Shown: positions 24,690 through 36,944 of the stretch, piece after piece
Position numbering within the stretch: position 1 is the stretch's first letter
How the letters are laid out: every line of letters starts with the position of its first letter
Assembly (NCBI GenBank): GCA_963662155.1
Contig: OY759268.1
Span: forward strand, 57,653,469 to 57,717,468
Length of the DNA stretch: 64,000 bases
Direction: 5' to 3'
DNA from: Lamellibrachia columna
Taxonomy: Eukaryota > Annelida > Polychaeta > Sabellida > Siboglinidae
Notes under the pieces: model-generated
What the model saw: only the letters and a program-made list of their open reading frames with translations
Database searches by the model: none
Told to the model about the DNA's origin: nothing
Program-made: the position numbers and the translations under genes

Positions 24690-26300
24690 CAAGTGGACAA
24701 GGAAGCCATATTGATAGTCCAACAATATTTATCTACGTGTAACCCGCCCTCCTGAGATATGTGCCAACATTGTTTTTAGACATATTCATGCTGCTAGCAG
24801 TTATACAATCTGTAGACAATTTGTTCCATTCATTTATTGTCCTCTGTACGAAAGAGTACTTCCTGATTTCCAATCTACACTGATCCTTTACTAATTTTAC
24901 CTCATGTCCTCTAGTTCTGCTATCTTTCTTGAGTGAAAAAAACATATTTCTATCAATATTTCATACCCATTAAATATCTTAAAAACTTCAATATGATCTC
25001 CTCTTAACGTCCTTGTCTCTAGAGTTGTTAAACCACATTCTTTCAGGCGTTCTTCATAGCTAAGGTCTCTCAGTCCTGGAGTAATTTTAGTTGCTCTCCT
25101 CTGTATGTGTTCAAGCGTAACTATATCCTTCTTACGATATGGTCTCCATGCTTGTATACAGTATTCTAAATGAGGTCTAACTACTGCTTTATACATAGGT
25201 AAAATTACCTTTTTTTGTATGTTATGTTTCTCTTAATCAACCCAATAATTTTATTACTCTTTGAAGCTGCAATACCACACTGCTCTAAAATTTTCATATC
25301 AGCGCTTATTGTAACTAATAAGTCCTTTTCTTTTCTAGTAGTAGTACCCATAACAGTATCTCCCATTTTATACTTAACACCCAAGTTCCCATGTCCTGTA
25401 TGTAGCCATTTGCATTTCCAAAAACTGAACATCTGCCATTTCTCAAACCATTTCACTATTCTGTCTGGATCGTTTTGTAAATGTTGTTTAACACCATCAG
25501 TGTTAACCTTTCTAAACACTTGTGTCATCCCCAAATTTCAGTACATTACTTGTTATATTGTCATCTAAGTCATTGATATAATAAAGAATAATAAAGGTCC
25601 TAATCCTGATCCTTGTGGTACCCCACTTAAAACTTATTTCCAGAAACTTCTCCATCTACTACAACATGCTGTCTTCTGTCAGTCAGCCATTGTTCTATCC
25701 AGTCAATTATGCCATCCCTGGTACTTTATCAAAAGCTTTCTGGAATTCTAAGTAGATAATATCTAATGGCTATCCCTCATATATCCACTTGGTGATTTCT
25801 TCAAAAAAACAACATCTTTGTTAAACATGATCTCGCTTTTAGGAATCCATGTTGAGATGAATTTAATAATTTATGCCTAACAAGGAATTCCACCATATGG
25901 TCTTTAATTAACCTTTCTAATAATTTACAAATTACTGACTTTAAACTCACTGGCCTGTAATTATCTGACTTATTTCTTAAATCTTTTGTAAATAATCGTA
26001 TGATGTTTGCTTCTTTCCATTCAAATGGAACAACTCCCTCTTTTAATGACAAGTTAAACACTCTTGCAAGTGGTATACTAATTTGACCTACTGTTTCCAT
26101 TAGTAGTTTTGGAGGAATTCCATCCACTCCCGGTGATTTATTATCCTTTATTTTCTTAACTACCATTTCTGGAGTTTCGATTAACGGCCCTAAATAGTCA
26201 GATTTACCCTCCTGAAATTTAGCATCTGGAACTGGTAGCTCTTCCATTGGATCCCTTCCATCACATTCTGTCCTGCAGCCTTGTCACCTGGCAGACTGTT
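24690..26300 (-). mobile_element. CR1-like LINE, reverse transcriptase with frame breaks
   Basis: A 5-prime truncated non-LTR retrotransposon copy. In order on the minus strand: RT start KIKDNKSPGVDGIPPKLL and NYRPVSLKSVICKLLERLI (26,247-25,801), a broken FQKAFDKVPG region near 25,740, the catalytic block reading KFGDDTSVF near 25,530, GVTIS-type and LEYCIQAWRPYRKKDI motifs (25,196-24,897), and the terminal RTINEWNKLS block ending at 24,733. Several frameshifts and stops show it is dead. The 3-prime flank GGAGGGCGGGTTACACGTAG is shared with the tails at 7.4 and 54.5 kb, which identifies one family. No apurinic endonuclease domain remains. Confidence 0.9.
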
Positions 26301-26339
26301 ATCATTCTCTCTCTCACCCATCAACCGGTCACCTTTCCC

Positions 26340-29109
26340 TCAATTTTGGGGTTAAGAACTGCTGTACTAGAAGGTCACAACATTATTAATCTCAGAAACT
26401 ACTAGGAAGTAGGAAGCTAAAATTTGAGATTTGTTCAATTGGGTATTTGGGGAATATCTGGTAAAAATAGTGAACATTGTGCTCACAAAAAGGAAACAAT
26501 TCCTTTGACGTGCCAGTAACGAGTAGGCCAAGTGGATAAATCCATGAGTAGGCAAAGAGAATGTAGGTCTTAATTGGTCAGAAGACAAACTGAGAAACCC
26601 CTAATTAGCCAGAATTGGGCAAAATTGGGACTTGGGCAAAATTAGCATAAATAGTATTAGTTACTTTTATAGCAATTGATGTTATTAAATGTGTAAACAA
26701 CGACAAGTAAAGTGTTTTGAATGGTGCCTTCCATCAACTCAAGTACATAGACTTATAAAATAAAAAAATAACAGTCCACTTGCATCTAATCAGCAATTTT
26801 ACCAACATAAATGTAACTGTAACTTTAATTAAATTGAAGTTTAAAGTTCATGAATTGGTGTGAGGTTAATATATTTTTATTGGGAAATATCTTAATTCAT
26901 GGTAATGTAACTAAAAATATTTTTAGTTAATTGTTCCTTGTCTGATATACACACACTACACACAGCCTCAAATTCAAAACAACACTTGCACTGACAATTT
27001 GTCCTCTAGTAAAACATTTTAAAGTAGTGTTTGTACTTTCTAGTTGCATCACCTAATTATGATATTATCTCAACAATGTGCAGTTATGCCCATTTTGTGG
27101 AATTACCTCTGCTTTTGAGGTATTTTCTAGAATGTTATTGTAAGGTGGCAGTAATGTGGTTTTCTCAAGTGTCATGAATACAACATTGTATTAATTAGCA
27201 TGACTCATCTTAGTTCTTAGCCAGTCACTGGGTTCAAATAGCAAATTATCTATGCATATTTTATATTTGAATGTTTTCATTTGTAAAATAAAACACATGT
27301 GAACACAGTAATACATTTTTTAAGTAGATGATATATTTTTCATTTTATATTATAGTGTCGCTGCAGCAGATGAACTTTGGGATGAGGAAACACATTGTCT
27401 TCAACTCTTGTTTGAAGACCGTTCTCACAGTGTGTATGTAGCATGTAGAGATCCCAGCTTCAACGCATTGAATACGATTGTGGGTACACTTGCTGTGAGA
27501 GAGCAAGATTTCATGTACATGATCTTATATGGGCAAGGCAGCAGAGAACTGGAAACATACCTACCGACAAGTGACAATCAAGTGACAATTTCACAGAATT
27601 TTAACAAATATCAATTAAATATATTTATGTTAAGTTCATAATAAACATATTGTATTTACTAAACATTCTATTATAAATTTGCATAGAATATCATCTTGTT
27701 ATGATGTGTAATTTCGAAAGAAAAGCAGATGCTGAGCTGCCCTGAGTGGATTTTGTTAGTCATCTCATGCTGATGACATTGCAATGCTTGTTCCATAAAC
27801 TAAGGGGATGCAAATATTGTTATATGTTTCTTATACTCAAGGATGTGACACTGACAATGATATACTCTTTAATAGAGTAAGGTCTCGGATATTGTTCTAT
27901 GATTGATATTAAGCTTGGTGATGTACTATTGAATGCAATTATGAAAGTCTTTAGTGGAGATGTAATATTGTTTCTACTCAGGCAATTCTACTTCTGTACA
28001 ACGAAGGTGAAGAACAAGCTCTTTGCAACTTAAATATATTGCAGTAAATTCCATACAGTGTATTTTTTTTCATTATGGGCTAATTATAGAAAAGCCAGTT
28101 GTGCAGCTTTTTATCATTTCTTATTACATTGCATTTAGCATTTTGCACAGCCTACCTTGATGAAATGTAGTGCTAGTATTATGCTTGCTATCTAAGCATT
28201 GATTGTTGTAATATTCAGATTATAAAAAAGTATTAGTGCAAGCTGTTTTTTTATGCAGGATATCTGCATCCACGAACAACTTTTTTCAAAGTACTGGAAA
28301 TAGGTATGAGTACAACTCCTCTGTACTTTGCATGAAATGGGTACTTGCAGTTTATATACTCTTGTAATCTAGTACAGTGTAGTATTATTACATGTTTTAT
28401 TGTTATGTTGACATGATGTATATTCCTGTACTGTTTTGTATGAAATAAAACTGATTGAATTGATGACTGATTGAAGTGATTAAAAATAATACGGCTCTTC
28501 AATATATTACTTCATAAATTCCCTACTACTGTAATTGGTGGTACTAAAACATGAATTAAATGGTGCTCTGTTTGTTTTTAAATGCTGTTTGTGTCCTAAT
28601 AATTGGTGAGAGGTTGGCCCTCAAAATACGAGGGAGATGGGATGTTGTTACCCCAGCCACATCCCCTCCTGACCACCTCAAGACAACTGAAATTGGATTG
28701 TGTAGACCTGTAGTATTCATGCATGCCATGTATTTGGAATAAAAAGATTTTCAATGAAAGAACAAACTAGCATTTTTACCAGGATGATTTATTAAAACAA
28801 CAGTAGCACCATTAAAATAATTGTGGGTATTCATTTGTTAAAACATAACAGTAAAATGCGAATGACAATGCCATGGTGGTTTACAAATTCAGTAACATGG
28901 GTTCATAGGCTAGGCAAGGTGTTTATACACATAATTTTGCACAAGCTAACACGCTTACTAGCCAGTTTTGATATTTATTACCACTACTTAACTTTATGAA
29001 TTATACAAAATTTAATGTAAACGAAATTAAAAAAATATCACTGGTATACTTGACAAACCCTCCCAGATGTGTTGTTAAACTCCCAGAAAAGAAGAAAATC
29101 CCGGATTGT
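26340..29109. other. AT-rich stretch without recognised genes
   Basis: Only weak signals occur: the open sequence at 27,357-27,641 and polyadenylation-like AATAAA motifs. No repeat family was recognised. Confidence 0.5.
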
Positions 29110-29340
29110 AGGTTTTTGTGTGCAGTTTAAAGTTTCTGGTGAGCCTCAATGAGACGAACAGTTGGATGTTCCAAGAGGGTGCAGTTGGAAGTTTTTGGTG
29201 ACCGTCAAGGCCCGTCAAGGGGGTGCATTTGGAGGTCCCAATGGGGTGCAGCTAGAGGTTTTTCGTGAGCTTCAAGGGGGATGCAGTTGGAGGCTTTTGA
29301 TGGGCCTGAAATCTCCTGGACTTCGAAACTCAAGTTTTCA
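29110..29340. repeat. degenerate ~40-50-bp tandem repeat
   Basis: GGGTGCAGTTGGAGGTTTTT-like units with GTCAAGG/TTCAAGG spacers recur four to five times, with strong divergence. Confidence 0.65.
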
Positions 29341-29864
29341 GGTATACTACGGATTATTGCTATAGTATACTAGTATAGGCACGTAAACATGTCATGTAAC
29401 TATCGCTCAGCAGACTTGTATTACAAGGCAACATTTTACGAATTGTGAAAACTATTCATTAATAATTTAGGGTAGGATTAATGTTCATATACCATCCGAT
29501 GTGATCGCAGCCAACCGAATTTGTTTCGAAGAATCAATCCACACAGCCACGGCCAGGCTAGGAAGTGTCCGAGACTGAGTGACCGTCCCGCGTATTTCCG
29601 TCAATCACAAATTGCATATTAAATAATTAATAACAACAATATAATATAATGTTCACTATAATTATATTCATATAATGCATAATATACTAAATGTTCATAG
29701 TGTAAACACTCCGGCAATTCCTATGCCATGGGCTAGCGAATTGATAATAACCACATACAGATTAATTATTATTTATGTTGTCCTCTTCCAATAACTCGTC
29801 CTCGCATAAAATACTGCTCTGTCCGCGATGCCGTCGACGGCCCCAATATCACTCTTGTACTATG

Positions 29865-29866
<2 letters not shown>
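29341..29866. other. unassigned stretch
   Basis: No feature was recognised. Confidence 0.5.
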
Positions 29867-29918
<52 letters not shown>

Positions 29919-29971
29919 GATTAATATTGTTATCGTGACAGTCACGAACAACGAAGTTATCTCGTCCGGAG
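29867..29971 (-). repeat. right inverted end plus (AT)n
   Basis: About 50 bp of AT, then AATATTGTTATCGTGACAGT and GAAGTTATCTCGTCCGGA. This is the reverse complement of 21,648-21,700. Confidence 0.85.
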
Positions 29972-29984
29972 TATGGACATAGTT

Positions 29985-30260
29985 GCTGGCTTAAATAATA
30001 TCCGCAGTCTATTTAAAAAAGTGCGTACTTTTGTTCACAACAAATTGATTTCGGTCGTTAGATCTTGTAACTGGCAAACTCAGTACGGAGTAGACTTTTA
30101 CCATTCAACCCAATGAACTTGTCGATCACTTCTCGGCCAAACATACACATTTAATAATGTAATAGTTTGACTGATGATCTCATCAAAGCTACATAAAAAA
30201 GTTACACACAAAAAGTTAGCATGTCGTAGTGGATAGTAGGTAGGGTTGATTTGTTGCAAA
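29985..30260. repeat. unclassified repeat family, inverted fragment
   Basis: The reverse complement carries the family blocks CCTACCTA-TCCACTACGACAT and GATCGACAAGTTCATTGGG-like sequence seen in units A and B. Confidence 0.75.
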
Positions 30261-30589
30261 GAAGGGACATTTTAAACGGAACGGACCAAGATTTTTATTG
30301 GTTAACTGAACGACACTGGATTTATCAGTAGTTATAACATATCGGTTGTTAATAAATAACATAGGTACATACATACATACAAAAAGTGATAGTATCGTTC
30401 AGATCAATTACATTATATCAATTTCAAATACACACCAATTACAAAATGCAATTCATATTCCACCTAAAAACTACCATGGCCAATTATTCCAAAATAACAA
30501 ATGTAATTAGTAATTCCATATCGAAATAATAATATAATATATAAAATATTTCTATTGCGCTAAAATAAAATCCTCGGGAGACCCAAGCT
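30261..30589. other. unassigned stretch with (ATAC)n
   Basis: A short CATACATACATAC tract lies at about 30,365. Otherwise nothing was recognised. Confidence 0.55.
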
Positions 30590-31395
30590 CAGCAGCGCAC
30601 CAAAAAACAAAGTTCATAATCAATAATGAGTTCCAGTTGTAAACAGTTGGATTGGTACGCTGGGGAGCTATGGAGGATAAACAAGTTTAAACAGGTGGGT
30701 TTTCAGTTTACGGCGAAATGTTTTTATTTCCTACAGACTTAACACTAACAGGGAGTGGGTTCCACCGAGCCGGTGCAACAACTGAAAAAGCTCTAGTTCC
30801 GACATTTGTCTTAACACTGGAAACAAAAAAAGTATATTTGAATTAGATGATCGAAGCTGCCTGGGCTGTCGTGCAGGAGTGAGCAGTGAATGTAAATATG
30901 CTGGTTGCTTGGATGAAAGTGCTTAATAGGTAATTGTACAGATCTTAAAATAATACGATATCGGAGAGAGACAATGCGATGATTTAAGAAGTGAGTGAGA
31001 GAAAAGAGGAGACCGGGTAACTACACTTGCCAAACAATTTTGCACACCTTAAAGTTCTAAGATGTCCTTGAGAGCAATATCATTACAAATGGAATTGCGT
31101 GTGAAATTCTGGATCAACATAGGTGTCGGGAGAAAACGATCAAGTTTACCACGCTTTTTTGTGTACAAACAAAATGGTGTTTTATTTGCATTTAACTTTA
31201 CGTTGTTGTCAGTCATCCAGTGGAATATATCATGGAGACAATCCTTGAGTTGGCTTAAGGAACAAAGTGTATCCAGGGTAGCCAAGGAAAGGTAAATATG
31301 TGTATTATCTGCATGTAGGTGGTTTTCCAACTTGTGAGTTTGAATAACACAGGGAACAAAAGTAGATTTAATAGCAGTATATGAAAATCAAAGAC
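30590..31395 (-). mobile_element. L2/CR1-like LINE, RT C-terminal remnant
   Basis: The minus strand at 31,049-31,330 reads HADNTHIYLSL, the RT catalytic YADDTQLY block with its first Asp-Asp changed to Asp-Asn, then DNNVKLNANKTPF. Further downstream, in broken frames, come the typical post-RT blocks: ITYKALSSKQPAYL-like, LLTPARQPRQLRSSNSN-like, and VKTNVGTRAFSVVAPARWN. The order matches the C-terminal third of L2/CR1 proteins. The altered catalytic motif and frameshifts make it inactive. Confidence 0.85.
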
Positions 31396-32289
31396 ATTGT
31401 CAACACCAAAACATAACGTCTATTTTAAAGCATCTTTATTTAATTTCTGCATATTATGGTATATAATGAGAGAAAAATATGATATATGTAACATATTATA
31501 TGTTATCGATTACTTGTAGCGGATTATTTGAGTTAAAAGGTTACATGATATAATTTATAAAAGTGATTGAAAAGTAATAACTTCACCAATTCCAATTCCA
31601 ATTACTTGTTACAATAAAACACCAATTCCAATTCTAAAATTGGCGTTTCAATTCCAATTACGATAAAACAGACACCAAGTCTAACATAGTGACATATTTT
31701 TCTTCTTTTTTAGAAGGTATTCACATTCTAAGGTGAATCGTAACGTCTTACATTTGATGATTTCTTGGTATATCAAATTATACAATTCCTGAAGGTACAT
31801 ATTAGGAAATATGGGGCAAACTGACGAATGCGGCAAGTTGAAAATCGCACAATAGTGATAAAACAGGAACACGTGGCAGCGCCACGCATTTCTCCAGCGC
31901 CGTATCCGCACATACACAATTGTCATCAAGACGATATTTGCAATGTTTGGCAGCCGCAAGCGATACAAACGAAAGATGATTTATCAAGGAGCTACAGCTG
32001 AGAATGCCATCGATGGGTATTTAGTTTGCGACATTGGAAAATAAAGAGTACAACAGCATACAATATGAAGTTTGTAGATCCGCTGTAGGGATCCAGTGTC
32101 ACAAGTGCACCGAGAGGTGGCGCGACAGTTGTTCTAATTACGAAGGACGCAGAAAGTTGTTAATATACATAATTTATAACTATTTAATAACTGAATTACG
32201 CTTGTGGTTTTCTATCGTCAACTTGCCTCGGAACGACACTCATCTTGCCCGCTGCATTGACCATTTTTGGATACTCTCATTACGCACGT
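31396..32289. other. unassigned stretch
   Basis: Includes a low-complexity CAATTCCAATTCCAATTAC cluster near 31,590-31,670. A minus-strand open frame (31,681-31,968) has no convincing family match. Confidence 0.5.
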
Positions 32290-32830
32290 AAAGTCAATTT
32301 ATAATATTTTGCAAATGTACGTCAAGTCAAATATCTGACAGAACGTCAATCTTTCTGATGCGCATGTCAAATGGCCACCTGTGCAATGGGACTCCTGCGA
32401 GTGCCTCGGTGCGAGTTCAGGGAGTTTGGGATGGCCACCGTCGCAGACCTGCCGCAGACGGACCAAGGCCTCGGTGCTTGTTGGGTTGCCATGTCAAAGC
32501 GGACTTCTCCCGCAGGCCAATATCTGTTCACCACGTTGTCAAAGGTAACAAGACTGTATCTCGGCATTGGCGACTCTGTCTGAACGAGCCTTTTCGATGG
32601 TAAACAAGAATGACACTGCGCACCGAGTTACTCTTAGAGACAATTGCTTATTGTCTCTCAGTAAATGTGAACAGTTACCATCAACTACAACGGGATGCAT
32701 AGTCATTCAATGTAATGATCCATTTGTCTATGTAAATAAAACACTGCAGGTCGCGCATGTAGATATTCAGCTGCAGAAAGTTGCTACTGAAATATATTTA
32801 GATGAAGGTTTTAATGTCTGATTAATAAAA
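32290..32830. repeat. third partial copy of the DEG/ENaC 3-prime flank
   Basis: Aligns with 35,370-35,760 in the same orientation and, inverted, with 12,600-12,990. Shared blocks are TGCGCATGTCAAATGGCCAC, CAAATGTACGTCAAGT, TCTGTTCACCACGTT and GATGCATAGTCATT. It does not include a TM2 exon. Confidence 0.85.
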
Positions 32831-33504
32831 AACAATTACATATATGTAGGATGACATTGTATTTTAGAGATAGAGCGTTTTCACATGTCTATTTAATCTT
32901 GCACATGGCCAACAGTACTTATTCGGTTGTTTTGGGTTGTCATGTTGTCAACACTATAACTACATTTGTATACAATATACGGACATAAATTTGGTATCAA
33001 ACTCTAAATAATAAACATATGTTTCACATAAAAATAGGTAATAATTACAATACTACCACCACAATTTATTTAGGAGCTGATATAAAATTATGCTATGATT
33101 TGTGTGACTCATTTTGGGTATAACAATAGGGTCATTGTCATTATAGAGCTCTTATTTCACAATTACTCAAGTAGAAAAGCCACATGTCAACAGATGCAGT
33201 GGATGTTTAGCTTTCATTAGACAGTCCATTTGTCTACATATACAATACACCGAGATTTCCATGGAGTGATATGTGCAGTAGTCACTACGTTCCCTGACGC
33301 AAGTTGCGGAAATTGTCAATTTAGGGCATCCTTCTTAAAATAAAATTTTCGGAGGTTTCGCAAGAGATATGGCAGAGCAGGCCCCGTGATTATTCATCTA
33401 GATGCACCAATCTAACACCAAGATTAGGTCTGATTTCCACACTAAGTTATGTCCACTCCTTTCCCCAAACCTCCCCCGTATTTCCCCGTCTATCATTAGT
33501 CAGT
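32831..33504. other. unassigned stretch
   Basis: Nothing was recognised between the third copy and the right arm of the inverted duplication. Confidence 0.5.
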
Positions 33505-33609
33505 CAAATTTATGTTTTATACAATAATTTTAATTGTAATTTCCACATGCACATTGAGCAACACAGCGACATTTACGCAAACTACGAGCGGTAAAATTCG
33601 CAGTTGTTT

Positions 33610-34690
33610 TCTCTTAGCATTTAATACCTGATTGTACTGGAGTCTAAGACATTTAATACCTGATAGTACTGGTGTCTAAGACATTTAATACCTGATAGTA
33701 CTGGAGTCTAAGACATTTAATACCTGATAGTACTGGTGTCTAAGACATTTAATACCTGATAGTACTGGAGTCTAAGACATTTAATACCTGATAGTACTGG
33801 TGTCTAAGACATTTAATACCTGTTAGTACAGGTGTCTAAGACATTTAATACCTGATAGTACTGGTGTCTAAGACATTTAATACCTGATAGTACTGGAGTC
33901 TAAGACATTTAATACATGATAGTACTGGAGTCTAATACATTTAATACCTGATAGTTCTGGTGTCTAAGACATTTAATACCTGATAGTACTGGAGTCTAAG
34001 ACATTTAATACCTGATAGTACTGGTGTCTAAGACATTTAATACCTGATAGTACTGGTGTCTAAGACATTTAATACTTGATAGTACTGGAGTCTAAGACAT
34101 TTAATACCTGATAGTACTGGAGTCTAAGACATTTAATACCTGATAGTACTGGTGTCTAAGACATTTAATACCTGATAGTCCTGGAGTCTAAGACATTTAA
34201 TACCTGATAGTACTGGTGTCTAAGACATTTAATACCTGATAGTACTGGAGTCTAAGACATTTAATACCTGATAGTACTGGAGTCTAAGACATTTAATACC
34301 TGATAGTACTGGAGTCTAAGACATTTAATACCTGATAGTACTGGTGTCTAAGACATTTAATACCTGATAGTACTGGAGTCTAAGACATTTAATACCTGAT
34401 AGTACTGGAGTCTAAGACATTTAATACCTGATAGTACTGGTGTCTAAGACATTTAATACCTGATAGTACTGGAGTCTAAGACATTTAATACCTGATAGTA
34501 CTGGTGTCTAAGACATTTAATACCTGATAGTACTGGAGTCTAAGACATTTAATACCTGATAGTACTGGAGTCTAAGACATTTAATACCTGATAGTACTGG
34601 TGTCTAAGACATTTAATACCTGATAGTACTGGAGTCTAAGACATTTAATACCTGATAGTACTGGTGTCTAAGACATTTAATACCTGATAA
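33610..34690. repeat. 32-bp tandem repeat, ~34 units
   Basis: ACATTTAATACCTGATAGTA recurs every 32 bp. Units fall in two types, CTGGAGTC and CTGGTGTC, in partly alternating order. Rare variants are TTAGTACA, ATAGTTCT and ATAGTCCT. The left arm has about one degenerate unit at the equivalent place (near 13,090-13,125). Confidence 0.97.
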
Positions 34691-34774
34691 TACTAAGACA
34701 TTCCAGGCATATCCACCATTGAATGCATACATGGGCCTGTAAACTAGACTATAATTAAAGTATGTTTGTGACAT

Positions 34775-35380
34775 GTTTCACTCGGGAAATGCAATAACAC
34801 ACGTACAGTCACCACATAATATTTCACTCGAGAAATGCAATAACACACGCACAGTCACCACATAATATTTCACTCGGGAAATGCAATAACACACGTACAG
34901 TCACCACATAATATTTCACTCGAGAAATGCAATAACACACGTACAGTCACCACATAATATTTCACTCGGGAAATGCAATAACACACGTACAGTCACCACA
35001 TAATATTTCACTCGGGAAATGCAATAACACACGTACAGTCACCACATAATATTTCACTCGGGAAATGCAATAACACACGTACAGTCACCACATAATATTT
35101 CACTCGAGAAATGCAATAACATACGTACAGTCACCACATAATATTTCACTCGGGAAATGCAATAACACACGTACAGTCACCACATAATATTTCACTCGAG
35201 AAATGCAATAACACACGTACAGTCACCACATAATATTTCACTCGGGAAATGCAATAACACACGTACAGTCACCACATAATATTTCACTCGAGAAATGCAA
35301 TAACACACGTACAGTCACCACATAATATTTCACTCGGGAAATGCAATAACACACGTACAGTCACCACATAATATTTTACA
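34775..35380. repeat. 46-bp tandem repeat, 13 units
   Basis: CACTCGGGAAATGCAATAAC or the CACTCGAG variant recurs every 46 bp. GGG and GAG forms alternate over most of the array. The left arm holds a single unit at about 12,965-13,015. Confidence 0.97.
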
Positions 35381-35901
35381 AATGTACGTCAAGTGAATTG
35401 TCTGACGGAAAGTCATTTCTTCATATGCGCATGTCAAATGGCCACATATGCAAGGGGACTCATGCGACGCAGTAATGGAGAGTTTCCCTTGCCTACCCCG
35501 ATAGACCAGGGCCTCGATGCTTTCTGGACTGCAGTGGCAAAACCTTCAGGCCTGCAGACCATAATCTGTTCACCACGTTTTCAAAACTAACAAAACTGTA
35601 TCTAGGCATTGTCGACACTGAGCACCGAGTTGCCCACGGAGACCACTGATTATCGTCTCTCGGTAAAAGTGAACTATCATCATCGACTACAACGGTATGC
35701 ATAGTCATTTAATAGAATGATTCATTTGTCCATGTAAACACTGCCATGGGCAACAGGTGAACGTGTGCAACGATTGGTCGGGCACATGGGAAGAGACCAC
35801 GTGCGAGGCAGCCGGGCATGCGCGGGGTAGCATCGACCGGCTAATATCCCATTCATGTTGATCCTCGCAGGCTAACATGTATGAGAACATCAAGCTTGAC
35901 A

Positions 35902-36092
35902 TCACGTATGTGTTTCGATTCCTGGAAGCGTATCTCCGAGTTCAATCTCCGTCTCCGTGTTCGATGATCGCCGTGGTCGCCTTTTCTCCTTTCGCCGTTG
36001 GCTTGCCAATGTGATCGCGAAGGCGTCTACTGCTTCGAAGAGGGTTATGACGCTCGCGCCAATGAGTAACCCCATCGAACCTCCGATGTCAC
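35902..36092 (-). CDS. DEG/ENaC channel, terminal exon (TM2 and cytoplasmic tail)
   Basis: This is probably the last coding exon of the channel gene starting near 56.5 kb on -. DEG/ENaC proteins are trimeric, amiloride-sensitive cation channels of the plasma membrane. After the acceptor CGTGTTACAG the frame reads DIGGSMGLLIGASVITLF, which is the second membrane helix with the pore-lining GAS motif. A Glu-containing end (EAVDAF) and a basic cytoplasmic tail (RRKEKRRPRR) follow, with a stop at 35,902-35,904. An intron just before the DIGG motif is a common position in the family. The phase (one base needed from upstream) does not match the two-base phase of the 44,389 donor, so one short exon between them is missing from this model. 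A diverged duplicate lies at 12,258-12,448. Confidence 0.85.
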
Positions 36093-36944
36093 CTGTAACA
36101 CGCATGCGCAACTGTACTAATCTCTGCCCCATGTGGTATAAAATCTGCCACTCCGTAAAATAAAATAAACGTCTGCCTCGAAACAACTAACTTACGATAC
36201 AATATTCGACATCATCAATACGAGCAATCACACAGGTCACATAATTAATAGACACGTCAAACCCATAACTACACCAATATAAAACGATTTACGGGCTGAC
36301 ACCTATATAATGCATGTCTAGGGACCTAAACTCTCACCATGTCGTACTACGTAAAAGTTTCATATTTATGCATTCATAGCAGTTGCTGAAAGACAATGTA
36401 CGTAAATGATCGACAACGCCATCTGCTGCTTCCGTTGGGAACAAGACTACAACTCCATTAGGAAAAACAATAGAAAATGTAACCTGTTCGGTTATTACCC
36501 ATCGACTTAGGATAAGAGGGTAATGCCGCATTGTAGTGCACTGATATTGTAGCATTTCTGCTATTGTTTGTATCATAACATTATTATTTCCTGTTTCTTA
36601 ATTTATTAGTTAAACCTTTCAAGGATGAATGACTGGATCAACCTTTGTTGAAGCCGACCAATGTTATTTCATTTGTTTGCACAAACATGCCAGTGTCCTT
36701 GTCCACGGTGTGGGATTGTTTATCTTAGAGAATGATGCATATTAATTAGGCAAGGATCAGAGAATGACCCAATGTTATGGGTGTTTTCATAGTGGACTAG
36801 ACCAGGAGACAGTGATTGGTGAACTAATGTTATGTGTTATCTCAGAAACAAAGAGAATAAAATGAGACTGGATACACGTGTGAGGCATCTCGTACAGCCG
36901 GTTACGGTGAAGTAGAGAGGACCCAGAAAGGTCGTGTAGCCCAG
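36093..36944. other. intron or duplicated flank, right arm
   Basis: Non-coding part of the inverted duplication, matching 11,575-12,257 inverted. Conserved pieces include a reading such as TTMRHYPLI / TTMRHYPII near 36,530 and 11,865. These may be a shared exon but carry no recognised motif. Confidence 0.6.

Noticed and set aside
31681..31968. Minus-strand frame resembling a PIF/Harbinger-type nuclease N-terminus
   Set aside because: The similarity was only impressionistic, with no catalytic residues or terminal repeats found.
36334..36576. Open frame conserved between both arms of the inverted duplication as a further channel exon
   Set aside because: It contains no DEG/ENaC motif. Conservation is explained by the duplication itself.
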